DNA from: a virus
Length of the DNA stretch: 22,396 nucleotides
IMG/VR virus record: IMGVR_UViG_3300037071_002641
Location: 1 to 22,396 of that record
Strand: one strand, 5' to 3'
Shown here: one piece after another, positions 1-5,946 of the stretch
Numbering within the stretch: the stretch's first letter is position 1
Layout of the letters: the number at the start of each line of letters is the position of its first letter
The notes under the pieces: generated by a model
Told to the model about the DNA's origin: nothing
The model's database searches: none
What the model saw: the letters and a program-made list of their open reading frames with translations, nothing else
Program-made: the position numbers and the translations under genes

Positions 1-53
1 TTCCCCCACGCTCTTTCCGCCCCACGGCGGAAATAAATTTCACCCTCCCCCCC

Positions 54-365
54 CTATATCAACGGCCAGCCGTCCGCGTCGACGGCGATCCGCACCGGTG
101 CACCCTTCTCCTGTTGTATCTTCTCGCCATGATGCACCATGCAAAGCGATTGCAGGTTGTTGCGATCCCAGAACAGCTGATGATTGCCCTTATGCGGCAC
201 GATGTGATCGGCGACCGTGGCCATGGTCTGCCTGCGTTGCATGGTGTGGCACATACGGCAATACGGTTCACGTCGAAGCTGCCACAGCCGGCGTGCCTGC
301 CAGCCCTTCGTCTTGTACAGATATTGATACGATGCATATTGTGGGTTGTTCGTCATACAATACAC
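54..365 (-). CDS. HNH endonuclease, small phage type
   Basis: A 103-aa HNH (His-Me finger) nuclease. A CxxC pair (YCRMC, about residues 35-39) is followed by the core ADHIVPHKG (about 52-60), then LFWDRNNLQSLC and MVHHGEK near 64-82, which is the complete zinc-bound DHI...N...HH layout of stand-alone phage HNH proteins. In many phages such a gene lies beside the terminase and helps DNA packaging; the terminase would be outside the window to the left, so this role is inferred from the family only. The longest frame begins with GTG at 365, and an in-frame ATG at 356 gives a 100-aa product and is an equally good start. It stands alone on the minus strand, away from the other minus-strand operons. 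Fold confidence is high; exact start and role are less sure. Confidence 0.93.
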   Translation of the reverse strand: MYCMTNNPQYASYQYLYKTKGWQARRLWQLRREPYCRMCHTMQRRQTMATVADHIVPHKGNHQLFWDRNNLQSLCMVHHGEKIQQEKGAPVRIAVDADGWPLI

Positions 366-453
366 ACGCTATGCGCTATATCCGCAGCAGGGGTTGTATG
401 TCCGTGCCTGACATCCTCGGGATTCGCTTGTTTTCAAGCACTTCCCGACGATG

Positions 454-462
454 TTATCCACA
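454..462 (+). promoter_or_regulatory. Perfect DnaA box TTATCCACA
   Basis: The 9-mer TTATCCACA matches the bacterial DnaA-box consensus exactly. It lies in a locally AT-rich intergenic stretch and 26 bases before a perfect palindrome. A single box is weak evidence for an origin. The only other near match seen outside genes is CTATCCACA on the minus strand at 18090-18098. Confidence 0.45.
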
Positions 463-487
463 TACCCATGTAAGCTATTGATAATGC

Positions 488-502
488 AAGGTTATTAACC
501 TT
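488..502. repeat. 15-bp perfect palindrome AAGGTTATTAACCTT
   Basis: Two 7-bp arms around a central T, perfectly symmetric, in AT-rich non-coding DNA. The form suits a dimeric repressor operator. The regulator is unknown; HTH candidates in the window are at 7859-8107 and 12260-12454. Confidence 0.4.
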
Positions 503-577
503 ATCTTAGTGCTTTCGCCATACGCTCGAAAAAGCTACTTTTGAGTGGGTTCCGTGCGTCTCTACTTCACTCTTCAA

Positions 578-588
578 GGGCTTAGCCC
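578..588 (+). promoter_or_regulatory. Class A leader hairpin, copy 1
   Basis: GGGCTTAGCCC (stem GGGC/GCCC, loop TTA) followed by AGAAG, and 13 nt later by an ATG at 602. It is the most diverged copy: CAGAAG replaces the CGGAAAG of three others. It is the main reason to consider the short frame at 602-730 a gene. Confidence 0.5.
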
Positions 589-601
589 AGAAGCGCTCTC
601 A

Positions 602-730
602 ATGCTCTCTCTCTCACTCTCGCTTGTAGCTTGTTTCGCCGTGCGCACAGCCGCTTCCGCTGTGCGCACAGCGAAGCACGTTGCTTCCGTGAACCGCGTT
701 CTAGCGTCGCGCCTAGTCGCATCTAGCTAG
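602..730 (+). CDS. Possible 42-aa peptide behind a class A leader
   Basis: ATG at 602 gives a 42-aa peptide starting MLSLSLSLVACFAVRTAA, with a Ser/Leu-rich hydrophobic start and a basic, Ala/Ser/Arg-rich remainder. A longer reading of the same frame from 545 gives 61 aa but runs through the leader hairpin. Support is only positional: the class A leader sits just upstream, as it does for four other genes. Against it, codon use is poor and the frame covers a long inverted repeat (635-675), so the DNA may be non-coding and structural instead. Low confidence. Confidence 0.2.
   Translation: MLSLSLSLVACFAVRTAASAVRTAKHVASVNRVLASRLVASS
635..675. repeat. 15-bp inverted repeat with nested TGTGCGCACA palindromes
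   Basis: Arms TTCGCCGTGCGCACA (635-649) and TGTGCGCACAGCGAA (661-675) pair over 15 bp with one mismatch that is a G-U wobble in minus-strand RNA; the loop is 11 nt. Each arm includes GTGCGCAC, itself a palindrome, so the site could be a hairpin or a paired protein-binding site. No T-run follows, so it is not a standard terminator. Confidence 0.5.
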
Positions 731-795
731 CTCGCCGTACCAATAAAACTAAGCGCTCAGAAAAGAGCCCCGCTGTTTGACATTGTTAGATCCAC

Positions 796-820
796 AAAAA
801 GCCGGCAACTGCCGGGCTTT
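796..820 (-). terminator. Hairpin with T-run on the minus strand
   Basis: GCCGGCA-ACT-TGCCGGGC forms a short GC-rich stem with one bulged base. It is flanked by AAAAA on the left and TTT on the right, so minus-strand RNA would end in a five-U run and plus-strand RNA only in UUU. It resembles a weak bidirectional terminator isolating the 602-730 area from the operon at 1121. No well-supported minus-strand gene feeds into it, apart from the doubtful frame at 917-1087. Confidence 0.45.
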
Positions 821-916
821 GAAACTTGCGGTCACCGCATAGACGCCCAGTCGCGCAATTGCATATGACGTCAGACAAGACAAAGTCCGCCTACTCCGTC
901 GCTTCGTGATCTAGCC

Positions 917-1087
917 CTATCGCTGAATTTTCCCCGAACCGATCAGCGCTTTCCCTGACAACGCCCGCACCGCAGCCACAGAGAGCAAGGCGAGGCACGT
1001 CAACATTGCATCGATCGCAGTAAGGAAAACGATTTCAGCCTTTCGCGCTTCTGTCAGAGAGAAGCGCGACGGGATGCAATCATGCAT
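917..1087 (-). CDS. Possible 56-aa single-TM protein
   Basis: On the minus strand, ATG at 1087 opens a 56-aa frame containing a hydrophobic stretch (MLTCLALLSVAAV, about residues 28-40) between charged ends, like a small membrane protein. No Shine-Dalgarno precedes the ATG; instead the reversed class A hairpin (1095-1105) lies just upstream. It is the only sizeable frame in an otherwise empty stretch (about 731-1120) and is opposite in direction to the operon that follows. It may be chance. Confidence 0.22.
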   Translation of the reverse strand: MHDCIPSRFSLTEARKAEIVFLTAIDAMLTCLALLSVAAVRALSGKALIGSGKIQR

Positions 1088-1094
1088 CAATCAT

Positions 1095-1105
1095 GGGCTT
1101 AGCCC
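1095..1105 (+). promoter_or_regulatory. Class A leader hairpin, copy 2
   Basis: GGGCTTAGCCC followed directly by GGAAAG; the start codon of the next gene is at 1121, 15 nt after the hairpin. An out-of-frame ATG (1093-1095) overlaps the first G of the hairpin. GGAAAG is a modest Shine-Dalgarno, so the hairpin may help expose or protect the site. Confidence 0.65.
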
Positions 1106-1120
1106 GGAAAGATCAAACAA

Positions 1121-1213
1121 ATGTCAGAAGCAGAAAAGCAGCGTCTCGCTGATCGAGAACGTATGCGCAAATTGTTGGAAGAATTCATGCGACCGTCACG
1201 GCCGGTGAATTGA
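1121..1213 (+). CDS. 30-aa charged peptide
   Basis: A 30-aa frame starting MSEAEKQRLADRERMRKLL, highly charged and predicted helical, ending PSRPVN. It follows a class A leader with correct spacing (GGAAAG about 9 nt before the ATG). It is the first member of a tightly packed plus-strand run: the next frame starts 4 nt after its stop. Function unknown. The leader and the downstream coupling are the arguments that it is translated. Confidence 0.5.
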   Translation: MSEAEKQRLADRERMRKLLEEFMRPSRPVN

Positions 1214-1217
1214 TTCA

Positions 1218-1289
1218 ATGTCTAACAAGCAAAAGGAAATCGCCGCCCTCAAGAAAGTCTTTCGCAAAATATACGGAGCAAAGAAATGA
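1218..1289 (+). CDS. 23-aa basic peptide, coupled to the next gene
   Basis: The frame starts MSNKQKEIAALKKVFRKIYG and is strongly basic and helical. Its stop overlaps the next ATG (ATGA at 1286-1289), the coupling pattern used throughout this window. Upstream ribosome binding is weak, so it could be a leader peptide for the 73-aa gene or be translated by re-initiation after the 30-aa frame. Function unknown. Confidence 0.4.
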   Translation: MSNKQKEIAALKKVFRKIYGAKK

Positions 1290-1507
1290 AGACCGCTATC
1301 AAAGGCAATCAGCTCACCGTGACCGATAACGATCATGGCGAGATCACAGTCACGCACAACGGTATTGAGCTGCGTGGCTGGAGTTACTCAAACGATAACG
1401 AGCGCCGGACCAAGATGCTGTGCGCTCGTGAATATGTCGAGGGCTGGTATGACGGCGGGCTTGCCGCCCTCGATATCGCCTCCGAGATCGTCAAGACGTC
1501 GCTCTAA
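1286..1507 (+). CDS. Hypothetical protein, 73 aa
   Basis: Unrecognised small soluble protein. The N-terminal half is strand-rich and polar (KGNQLTVTDNDHGEITVTHNGIEL); the C-terminal half is helical (AREYVEGWYDGGLAALDIASEIV). The start is set by the ATGA overlap with the preceding frame and by GGAG 8 nt upstream. It reads as a typical small phage accessory protein; no catalytic motif is visible. Confidence 0.75.
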   Translation: MKTAIKGNQLTVTDNDHGEITVTHNGIELRGWSYSNDNERRTKMLCAREYVEGWYDGGLAALDIASEIVKTSL

Positions 1508-1520
1508 AATTTCATCTCAT

Positions 1521-1531
1521 GGGCTTAGCCC
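1521..1531 (+). promoter_or_regulatory. Class A leader hairpin, copy 3
   Basis: CATGGGCTTAGCCCGGAAAG, identical across 17 bases of the core to copy 2. It sits 14 nt after the stop of the 73-aa gene. Two ATGs follow: one at 1541 that dead-ends after four codons and one at 1548 that opens the membrane peptide. Confidence 0.65.
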
Positions 1532-1547
1532 GGAAAGAAAATGTCAC

Positions 1548-1664
1548 ATGGCTGAAAAATTTGTAGACGCGAACCGCGATACCGCGCTGGCTCACCTCGC
1601 TTGCGCTAGCATCGGTACCGGGTTGGCGTTCGCCTTCCTGTTCTATCTCGTATTGTTTCACTGA
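1548..1664 (+). CDS. 38-aa single-pass membrane peptide
   Basis: A polar N-terminus (MAEKFVDANRDTALAHLA) is followed by a hydrophobic C-terminal helix (ASIGTGLAFAFLFYLVLF, about residues 20-37), which is the layout of a small inner-membrane protein. It stands between two class A leaders, with its own leader 17 nt upstream of the ATG. A longer reading of this frame runs back into the 73-aa gene and is unlikely. Function unknown; small phage membrane proteins can act in host takeover or lysis timing, but nothing here decides that. Confidence 0.6.
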   Translation: MAEKFVDANRDTALAHLACASIGTGLAFAFLFYLVLFH

Positions 1665-1672
1665 CAGCTCAT

Positions 1673-1684
1673 GGGCTCTAGCCC
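1673..1684 (+). promoter_or_regulatory. Class A leader hairpin, copy 4 (variant loop)
   Basis: GGGCTCTAGCCC: the same stem with one changed and one extra base in the loop, followed by GGAAAGGGGA and the start codon at 1701. Loop change with stem kept is what selection on a hairpin would produce, rather than on a linear sequence. Confidence 0.65.
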
Positions 1685-1700
1685 GGAAAGGGGAACTACA

Positions 1701-2087
1701 ATGACGTGGCGGCAAGAACAGATGTTTAGCATCTGGAAATTCGAGACGGCCAATTTCACGATCGATTGCAGCATTGAACACGAATGCGGCTATCAGTACG
1801 ACGGCGACGACGAAAGCGGCGAGATCCAGCAGCAGCTCGACGACGGGCTGTTGATCGCCTTCACGACGCGGATTCGCGTGACGCATCGCGAGACCGGCGC
1901 CATTCTCGGCGAGGATTATCTGAGCGGCTCGATCTATGCCGATCCGCGAGAATTCATCAAAGAGCACTATGGCTGCAAGCCGAAGGGTTATAGCTCTTAC
2001 TTCCCTGACATGGTGCGATCGGCGATCAGCGAGGCGCGCAAGACCTTCGCCATGCTGCAGCGTCAGAAACTACGGGAGGCGGCATGA
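1701..2087 (+). CDS. Hypothetical acidic protein, 128 aa
   Basis: Start MTWRQEQMFSIW at 1701, chosen because GGAAAGGGGA of the class A leader lies just upstream; the frame is open to 1671 but that extension crosses the hairpin. The protein is acidic in the middle (DGDDESGEIQQQLDDG) with alternating strands (LLIAFTTRIRVTHRETGAILGEDYL) and a helical basic C-terminus (RKTFAMLQRQKLREAA). I do not recognise the family. It overlaps the next gene by ATGA, so the two are probably co-translated. Confidence 0.8.
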   Translation: MTWRQEQMFSIWKFETANFTIDCSIEHECGYQYDGDDESGEIQQQLDDGLLIAFTTRIRVTHRETGAILGEDYLSGSIYADPREFIKEHYGCKPKGYSSYFPDMVRSAISEARKTFAMLQRQKLREAA

Positions 2088-2284
2088 CAAACGATGATCG
2101 TGTTCACGCGGCTCAGTATGCTCTTGATGCCTTTCAAGCAAAGTGCCGCACCGATGATTGCGACGCTATCACTGATCTGATTGCCGATCTGTTGCACTTG
2201 GCGCGGCAACGCGGCGAAGATCCCGACGCGATCCTGCGTCGGGCGGAAATGCATTTCGTGGCCGAGGAAATGGAAGACGCCTAA
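2084..2284 (+). CDS. Hypothetical helical protein, 66 aa
   Basis: A small all-helical, acidic protein (MTNDDRVHAAQYALDAF..., ending AEEMEDA). It starts in a 4-nt overlap with the preceding gene, with GGGAGG 6 nt upstream as ribosome-binding site. It is the last gene before a strong intrinsic terminator. No motif suggests a function. Confidence 0.75.
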   Translation: MTNDDRVHAAQYALDAFQAKCRTDDCDAITDLIADLLHLARQRGEDPDAILRRAEMHFVAEEMEDA

Positions 2285-2311
2285 ACAAACGAGCTGAAAC
2301 TTCTCTAATAG

Positions 2312-2348
2312 AGAGCGACGGAATAAGCCGTCGCTCTTTTTTCTTTTT
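2312..2348 (+). terminator. Strong intrinsic terminator
   Basis: Stem AGAGCGACGG/CCGTCGCTCT (10 bp, perfect; AATAAG loop) followed by TTTTTTCTTTTT. It is a textbook rho-independent terminator. The class B ribosome-binding site of the AAA+ gene starts at the end of the T-run (2348), so no promoter fits between terminator and gene. Confidence 0.93.
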
Positions 2349-2366
2349 CAAAGGAGATCACACTCC

Positions 2367-3962
2367 ATGACGACTGAAACCAAAACCCGCGGCCAGATGG
2401 TCGCCGCTGACGTGTCTGCTCTGTTGCGTGCCCGCAATTCGCTGATCTGGATCGTCACCCGTGAAGAGGCACGGGTTGAACGTCTGCTGATCGAGGCCGC
2501 CGCCTCGGCGGGCTATGTCCCTCGCATGTGGGACGTGGCGCAAGGCGTCACCGATCTGAGCGGTAACCGAGTCGACGATATGCGTGATGCGCAAGATCCC
2601 GGCGCCATGCTGACTTTGATCGACAATTTCGCCAAGGCACGCCAGCGCGGCGTTTGGATCATGCGTGATCTGCCGCCTTGGCTTGAAGGCACGATCGGCA
2701 TCACCACCGTGCGTCAGCTTCGCAATCTGGCCCGCTCGCTACCCGGCGCGCCGCGTGAAAGCGCGCAAGCCATCATCGTCGTCTCGCCGAAAGCCGAGGT
2801 GCCTGCCGAATTGGCCGGGCACGCCACGGTGATCGATTGGCCGATGCCGGACCGGGCCGAGATCGCCGCTATCCTCGATGCGGCCATTGAAGGTCTGCCG
2901 GACGAGCTGCGTGGCAGTGCCGCGCCGAACGGCCAGCGTGATGCCGCGATAGACGCTGCGGTCGGTCTAAGCGGTGAAGAGGCGCAAGCTTGCTATGCGC
3001 GTTCACTGGTGCAATTGCGAAAGATCGACCCGACGCTGATTGCGTCCGAAAAGAAGCGCGTGGTCAGCCGGGAGCGCGTGCTTGAATGGTACGATCCGAT
3101 TCCCGGCGGCCTGCAGGCAGTCGGCGGGCTCGACAACCTGAAAGGCTGGCTCGACAGTCGCAAGGCAGCTTATAGCCCTGCCGCGCGTGCCTACGGTCTG
3201 CCCGCTCCGAAGGGCGCGTTGCTCGTCGGCGTCCCAGGCTGCGGCAAGTCATTGCTCGCCAAGGCAATGGCGACAGCGTGGTCAGTGCCTTTGCTGCGCG
3301 TCGATCTCGGCGCGCTCAAAAGTAAATTCGTCGGCGAGAGCGAACAGAACCTGCGCAAGGTCTTCAAGCTGATTGAAGCGATCGGGCGCTGCGTGGTCTG
3401 GTTCGATGAAATCGAGAAGGCGTTGCAAGGTGCGACGTCAGGATCGGCTGACGGCGGCGTTTCGTCCGATGCGTTGGGTGCCGTGCTGTCGTGGATGCAA
3501 GAACGGCAAGGCGAGGCCTTCGTGATCGCCACCGCCAACGATGTCTCTAGCCTGCCGCCCGAGCTGCTACGCAAGGGCCGCTTTGATGAAGTCTGGTTCG
3601 TCGATTTGCCGAGTCGGACCGAGCGATTGCAGATTCTTGTCGCCGCGCTCACATTGCACGGTCGCAGCATAAAGGATCTGAAGGCGGAGGCGTTGGCGGA
3701 CATCGTCACCGCCACCGAAGGCTTTACCGGTTCCGAGATCGCCGCCATCGTGCCCGACGCGTTGTTCGCCGCGTTCGCCGACGATGCGCGCGCGATCACC
3801 ACTGATGATCTGATCGAGGCCGCCCGCACGGTGGTCCCGTTGAGCAAGACCGCAGCCGAGAAAATTGCTCGCCTGCGCGAATGGGCATCCGGGCGGGCGC
3901 GTCCTGCCTCGGCTGCCGAAACCAGCGTACAGGCGCGCAATGTTCGCGCGCTTGATCTGTAA
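2367..3962 (+). CDS. Ycf46-like AAA+ ATPase
   Basis: A 531-aa protein. An N-terminal domain of about 240 residues with little visible motif content precedes a C-terminal AAA+ module. That module has Walker A GVPGCGKS (288-295), a pore-loop-like KSKFVGESE (318-326), Walker B VVWFDEIE (343-350), sensor-1 ATAN (388-391) and an arginine-finger segment RKGRFDE (402-408). Length, order and the single AAA domain fit the Ycf46/FtsH-like group, seen in cyanobacteria, plastids and many phages, whose substrate is unknown. No transmembrane segment or zinc-protease motif follows, so it is not FtsH. It starts behind TCAAAGGAGATCA and lies between two intrinsic terminators. Its last residues (RALDL) resemble those of the next protein (RALEL). 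The AAA+ call is certain; the role is not. Confidence 0.95.
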   Translation: MTTETKTRGQMVAADVSALLRARNSLIWIVTREEARVERLLIEAAASAGYVPRMWDVAQGVTDLSGNRVDDMRDAQDPGAMLTLIDNFAKARQRGVWIMRDLPPWLEGTIGITTVRQLRNLARSLPGAPRESAQAIIVVSPKAEVPAELAGHATVIDWPMPDRAEIAAILDAAIEGLPDELRGSAAPNGQRDAAIDAAVGLSGEEAQACYARSLVQLRKIDPTLIASEKKRVVSRERVLEWYDPIPGGLQAVGGLDNLKGWLDSRKAAYSPAARAYGLPAPKGALLVGVPGCGKSLLAKAMATAWSVPLLRVDLGALKSKFVGESEQNLRKVFKLIEAIGRCVVWFDEIEKALQGATSGSADGGVSSDALGAVLSWMQERQGEAFVIATANDVSSLPPELLRKGRFDEVWFVDLPSRTERLQILVAALTLHGRSIKDLKAEALADIVTATEGFTGSEIAAIVPDALFAAFADDARAITTDDLIEAARTVVPLSKTAAEKIARLREWASGRARPASAAETSVQARNVRALDL

Positions 3963-3987
3963 AAACCTAAGAAACTGCCACTGCCAG

Positions 3988-4018
3988 ACGGGGCCGCAAT
4001 TCCGCGGCTCCGTTTTTT
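3988..4018 (+). terminator. Intrinsic terminator after the AAA+ gene
   Basis: Stem ACGGGGCCGC/GCGGCTCCGT (10 pairs, one G-U; loop AATTCC) followed by TTTTTT. The ribosome-binding site of the next gene begins 5 nt after the T-run, so the downstream gene again depends on read-through or on a promoter inside the AAA+ gene reading through this site. Confidence 0.88.
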
Positions 4019-4038
4019 CCTTTCAAAGGATCACCATC

Positions 4039-4821
4039 ATGTCGAACAATATCGAAACCCTGCGTCCCGGCTTCCTCGTCTCGTTCAAAACCTCGGTGCG
4101 CGGCAACGTGCAATACACCAAGCGCGACATCACCAAAGAGCAGCTGATCTCCGACGGAAAGTCCGTTGCCGAATGGGAAACCACGCGCGTCATCGCCGAC
4201 CCGGTCGAATACAAAGCCGCGTGCGAAACCCGCAGCAAGGCGCGATCGATCGTCAACAGCGTTTGCGTCGCTTCGGCATTCGGGTTGCTCTGCCCTGAAA
4301 AGGCACAGGAAGAACTTGATGCCGCGATCCGCGAAGCGCACCGGATGATTGATACATTCAATCGTTCGGCGCAGCTCACCCGCGTCGCGCTCTATGTCAT
4401 GGTCGGCAAGATCGCCGCCGATGACGTCGAGGCGGTGAAGGCGATCAATAGCGAAGTATCCGATCTGCTTGGACAGATGGAGCAAGGGTTGCGTAACCTT
4501 GACGTCAAGTCGATCCGCGAGGCCGCCAACAAAGCCAAGTCGATCGGGCAAATGTTGTCGCCAGAAGCTGGCGCCCGCATCCAGCTCGCGATCGATGCGG
4601 CGCGTTCGTCAGCTCGCAAGATCACGCAAGCCGGCGAACAGGCTGCGGCCGAGATCGATCTCCGTGCCATTCGCACCGTGACCGATAGCCGAACCGCGTT
4701 CCTCGACATCGACGAAGCCAAGGAGATCGCGACGCCTCGACAGGATAGCCGCGCCATCGACCTGACGCCCGTTAATGACGTCAAGCCGATCAAGGCATCG
4801 GCGCGCGCGCTCGAACTGTAA
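4039..4821 (+). CDS. AAA+ companion protein, 260 aa, function unknown
   Basis: Start MSNNIETLRPGFLVSF at 4039, fixed by TCAAAGGATCACC just upstream; the open frame continues back into the AAA+ gene without a ribosome-binding site. A short strand-rich N-terminus (GFLVSFKTSVRGNVQYTKRDI) leads into a long, mostly helical body (about residues 50-215) and a flexible C-terminus ending SARALEL. The helices (NKAKSIGQMLSPEAGARIQLA...) suggest an extended coiled bundle. Proteins of this type appear, from memory, beside Ycf46-like ATPases in other phages, so an ATPase substrate or adaptor is a fair inference, but no catalytic motif is visible. The matching C-terminal tail with the ATPase supports a functional link. 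Confidence 0.85.
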   Translation: MSNNIETLRPGFLVSFKTSVRGNVQYTKRDITKEQLISDGKSVAEWETTRVIADPVEYKAACETRSKARSIVNSVCVASAFGLLCPEKAQEELDAAIREAHRMIDTFNRSAQLTRVALYVMVGKIAADDVEAVKAINSEVSDLLGQMEQGLRNLDVKSIREAANKAKSIGQMLSPEAGARIQLAIDAARSSARKITQAGEQAAAEIDLRAIRTVTDSRTAFLDIDEAKEIATPRQDSRAIDLTPVNDVKPIKASARALEL

Positions 4822-4831
4822 GCAACGCCAA

Positions 4832-4859
4832 TCGGGGTCTCGGTTCGCCGAGACCCCGA
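4832..4859. terminator. Perfect 12-bp hairpin with TTCG loop
   Basis: Arms TCGGGGTCTCGG (4832-4843) and CCGAGACCCCGA (4848-4859) pair without mismatch around a TTCG tetraloop. No T-run follows on either strand, so it may act in RNA processing, 3'-end protection or pausing rather than as a classical terminator. It occupies the same place (gene end, just before a class B site) as the terminators at 2312 and 3988. Confidence 0.7.
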
Positions 4860-4881
4860 CTTCAACAAAGGAGATCAATAC

Positions 4882-5049
4882 ATGACTGACAAAGAATGGG
4901 ATCTAGCCATCTCTGAAATCCAGAGTCTGCGTTATCAATTAACGCACAACATCATGTCGCCAGCCGAACGACACGATATGAAGTGCAAGATTGTATTGCG
5001 ACTGCACGCGCTCTCAGAGGCCGAGCGTATGAAAGGAGATCGAAAATGA
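4882..5049 (+). CDS. Hypothetical protein, 55 aa
   Basis: A small helical protein starting MTDKEWDLAISEIQSL and ending ERMKGDRK. It starts 5 nt after a class B ribosome-binding site (CAAAGGAGATCA, 4866-4877). Its last codons contain the class B site of the next gene, and its stop overlaps that gene's ATG (ATGA, 5046-5049). Function unknown. Confidence 0.65.
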   Translation: MTDKEWDLAISEIQSLRYQLTHNIMSPAERHDMKCKIVLRLHALSEAERMKGDRK

Positions 5050-5396
5050 GTTGCGACACCCGCTTGCAAAGTAAAAACCAGACGCTCTCGGAGCGTAAGA
5101 CCCAGGTCAAGGAGATCATCGCGTTTACCGACGAGCTGATCCGAAAGAGCAAGATCAAGATCGTGGTCGACAAGCGAACCGGGGCGATCGCCTTCGACGG
5201 CATGACGGATGCCGAGCGCGGTGGCGTATCGGATGCTTGTACCTACCGGCTGATCATGGCGACCGGCACCGCATTAGCCAAGCAAGCCATTGCGCGCGCT
5301 GAAGCCGTTGCCGGTCGCGGCGTCAGTCGTGAAGCTCTGGCGACTGGCACGCACTCGCATGACGGCGGCGCGACTTGGTCAACGCACAAGCACTAA
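5046..5396 (+). CDS. Hypothetical protein, 116 aa, with C-terminal HSHDGGATWSTHKH
   Basis: Start MSCDTRLQSKNQ at 5046, set by GAAAGGAGATC inside the previous gene. The N-terminal half is helical and basic (LSERKTQVKEIIAFTDELIRK), followed by KIKIVVDKRTGAIAFDGM, a strand pair, and a helix with repeated Ala (LAKQAIARAEAVAGRGV). The C-terminus is unusual: HSHDGGATWSTHKH has four His within 14 residues, which could bind metal. It lies in the AAA+ cluster. I considered the DUF1257/DUF2997 partners of Ycf46-like ATPases but cannot confirm similarity. Confidence 0.8.
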   Translation: MSCDTRLQSKNQTLSERKTQVKEIIAFTDELIRKSKIKIVVDKRTGAIAFDGMTDAERGGVSDACTYRLIMATGTALAKQAIARAEAVAGRGVSREALATGTHSHDGGATWSTHKH

Positions 5397-5422
5397 AACT
5401 CAAATCTCAAAGGAGATCCAAC

Positions 5423-5893
5423 ATGACAGAACGACTCGCAGACCTGATCAAAGTCGCATCCAATAAGGCCGAAGAACTCTTCCGCAAGTCCGGCGAAATC
5501 CTGCCGATGTATGAAGCCACGAGACCAGACGGCAAACGCCTGATCATCCCGACGCCCGGCATCGACAAGGATACCGACGTCATGCTGATCAAGGCAATTT
5601 TCGCCATCGAGAATATTGATCACTACGTGTACTTCACCGAGGCCTGGATAATCGACAACACCCGCAGCGGTCAGCCGCTCGACCTCGACAAGATCAAACG
5701 CGAGGGCGTCCGCAACCATCCCGACCGCCGCGAAGTGGTGATGTTCATCGCTGAAAACCGCGACGGCGAGATATTGACCGCAAGCCGCTACATTCTGCGG
5801 CCCGAGCACGGCAAAGCGAAACTAACCCCATTGAAAATTGATGATCTGACCAACTTTGAGAGCAGCGGACGTATGTTCGGTCTGTTGAAGTAA
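5423..5893 (+). CDS. Hypothetical protein, 156 aa
   Basis: Starts MTERLADLIKVASNKAEELF behind TCAAAGGAGATCC. A mixed alpha/beta protein: an N-terminal helix, then a strand-rich core (KRLIIPTPG, HYVYFTEAWIID, EVVMFIAENRDGEILTASRYIL), and a polar C-terminus. Acidic residues cluster in the core, but no known catalytic signature is recognisable. It is separated by normal spacing from both neighbours, each with its own class B site, so it appears to be an independently translated cassette. Confidence 0.82.
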   Translation: MTERLADLIKVASNKAEELFRKSGEILPMYEATRPDGKRLIIPTPGIDKDTDVMLIKAIFAIENIDHYVYFTEAWIIDNTRSGQPLDLDKIKREGVRNHPDRREVVMFIAENRDGEILTASRYILRPEHGKAKLTPLKIDDLTNFESSGRMFGLLK

Positions 5894-5946
5894 TTTACCC
5901 AAGCTCGAAGCGCCATTCGGCACTTCATCAAAGGAGATCAAAAATC

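Larger units (their letters stand above)
366..577. other. AT-richer intergenic region, possible origin or regulatory zone
   Basis: No convincing gene. It is visibly AT-richer than its surroundings between about 440 and 540. It holds a small hairpin with TTTT loop (arms GCTTG 426-430 and CAAGC 435-439), a perfect DnaA box and a 15-bp perfect palindrome, both listed separately. It also forms the upstream region of the HNH gene. Plus-strand frames that cross the HNH gene have no typical phage protein content and were left out. Confidence 0.5.

Noticed and set aside
98-481. Plus-strand frames of 119-127 aa across the HNH gene
   Set aside because: They are opposite-strand shadows of the HNH gene, with Cys/Arg-rich irregular composition and no ribosome-binding site.
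777-782. TTGACA resembling a -35 box
   Set aside because: At 16-18 bp spacing the sequence is part of the GC-rich hairpin (796-820), with nothing like a -10 element.
3191-3940. 249-aa minus-strand frame inside the AAA+ gene
   Set aside because: Antisense shadow: the sense strand has full AAA+ motifs and the frame has Ser/Arg/Ala-rich shadow composition.
3865-4038. Upstream extension of the 260-aa gene into the AAA+ gene
   Set aside because: It would cross a terminator hairpin and lacks a ribosome-binding site; ATG at 4039 has a class B-type site.
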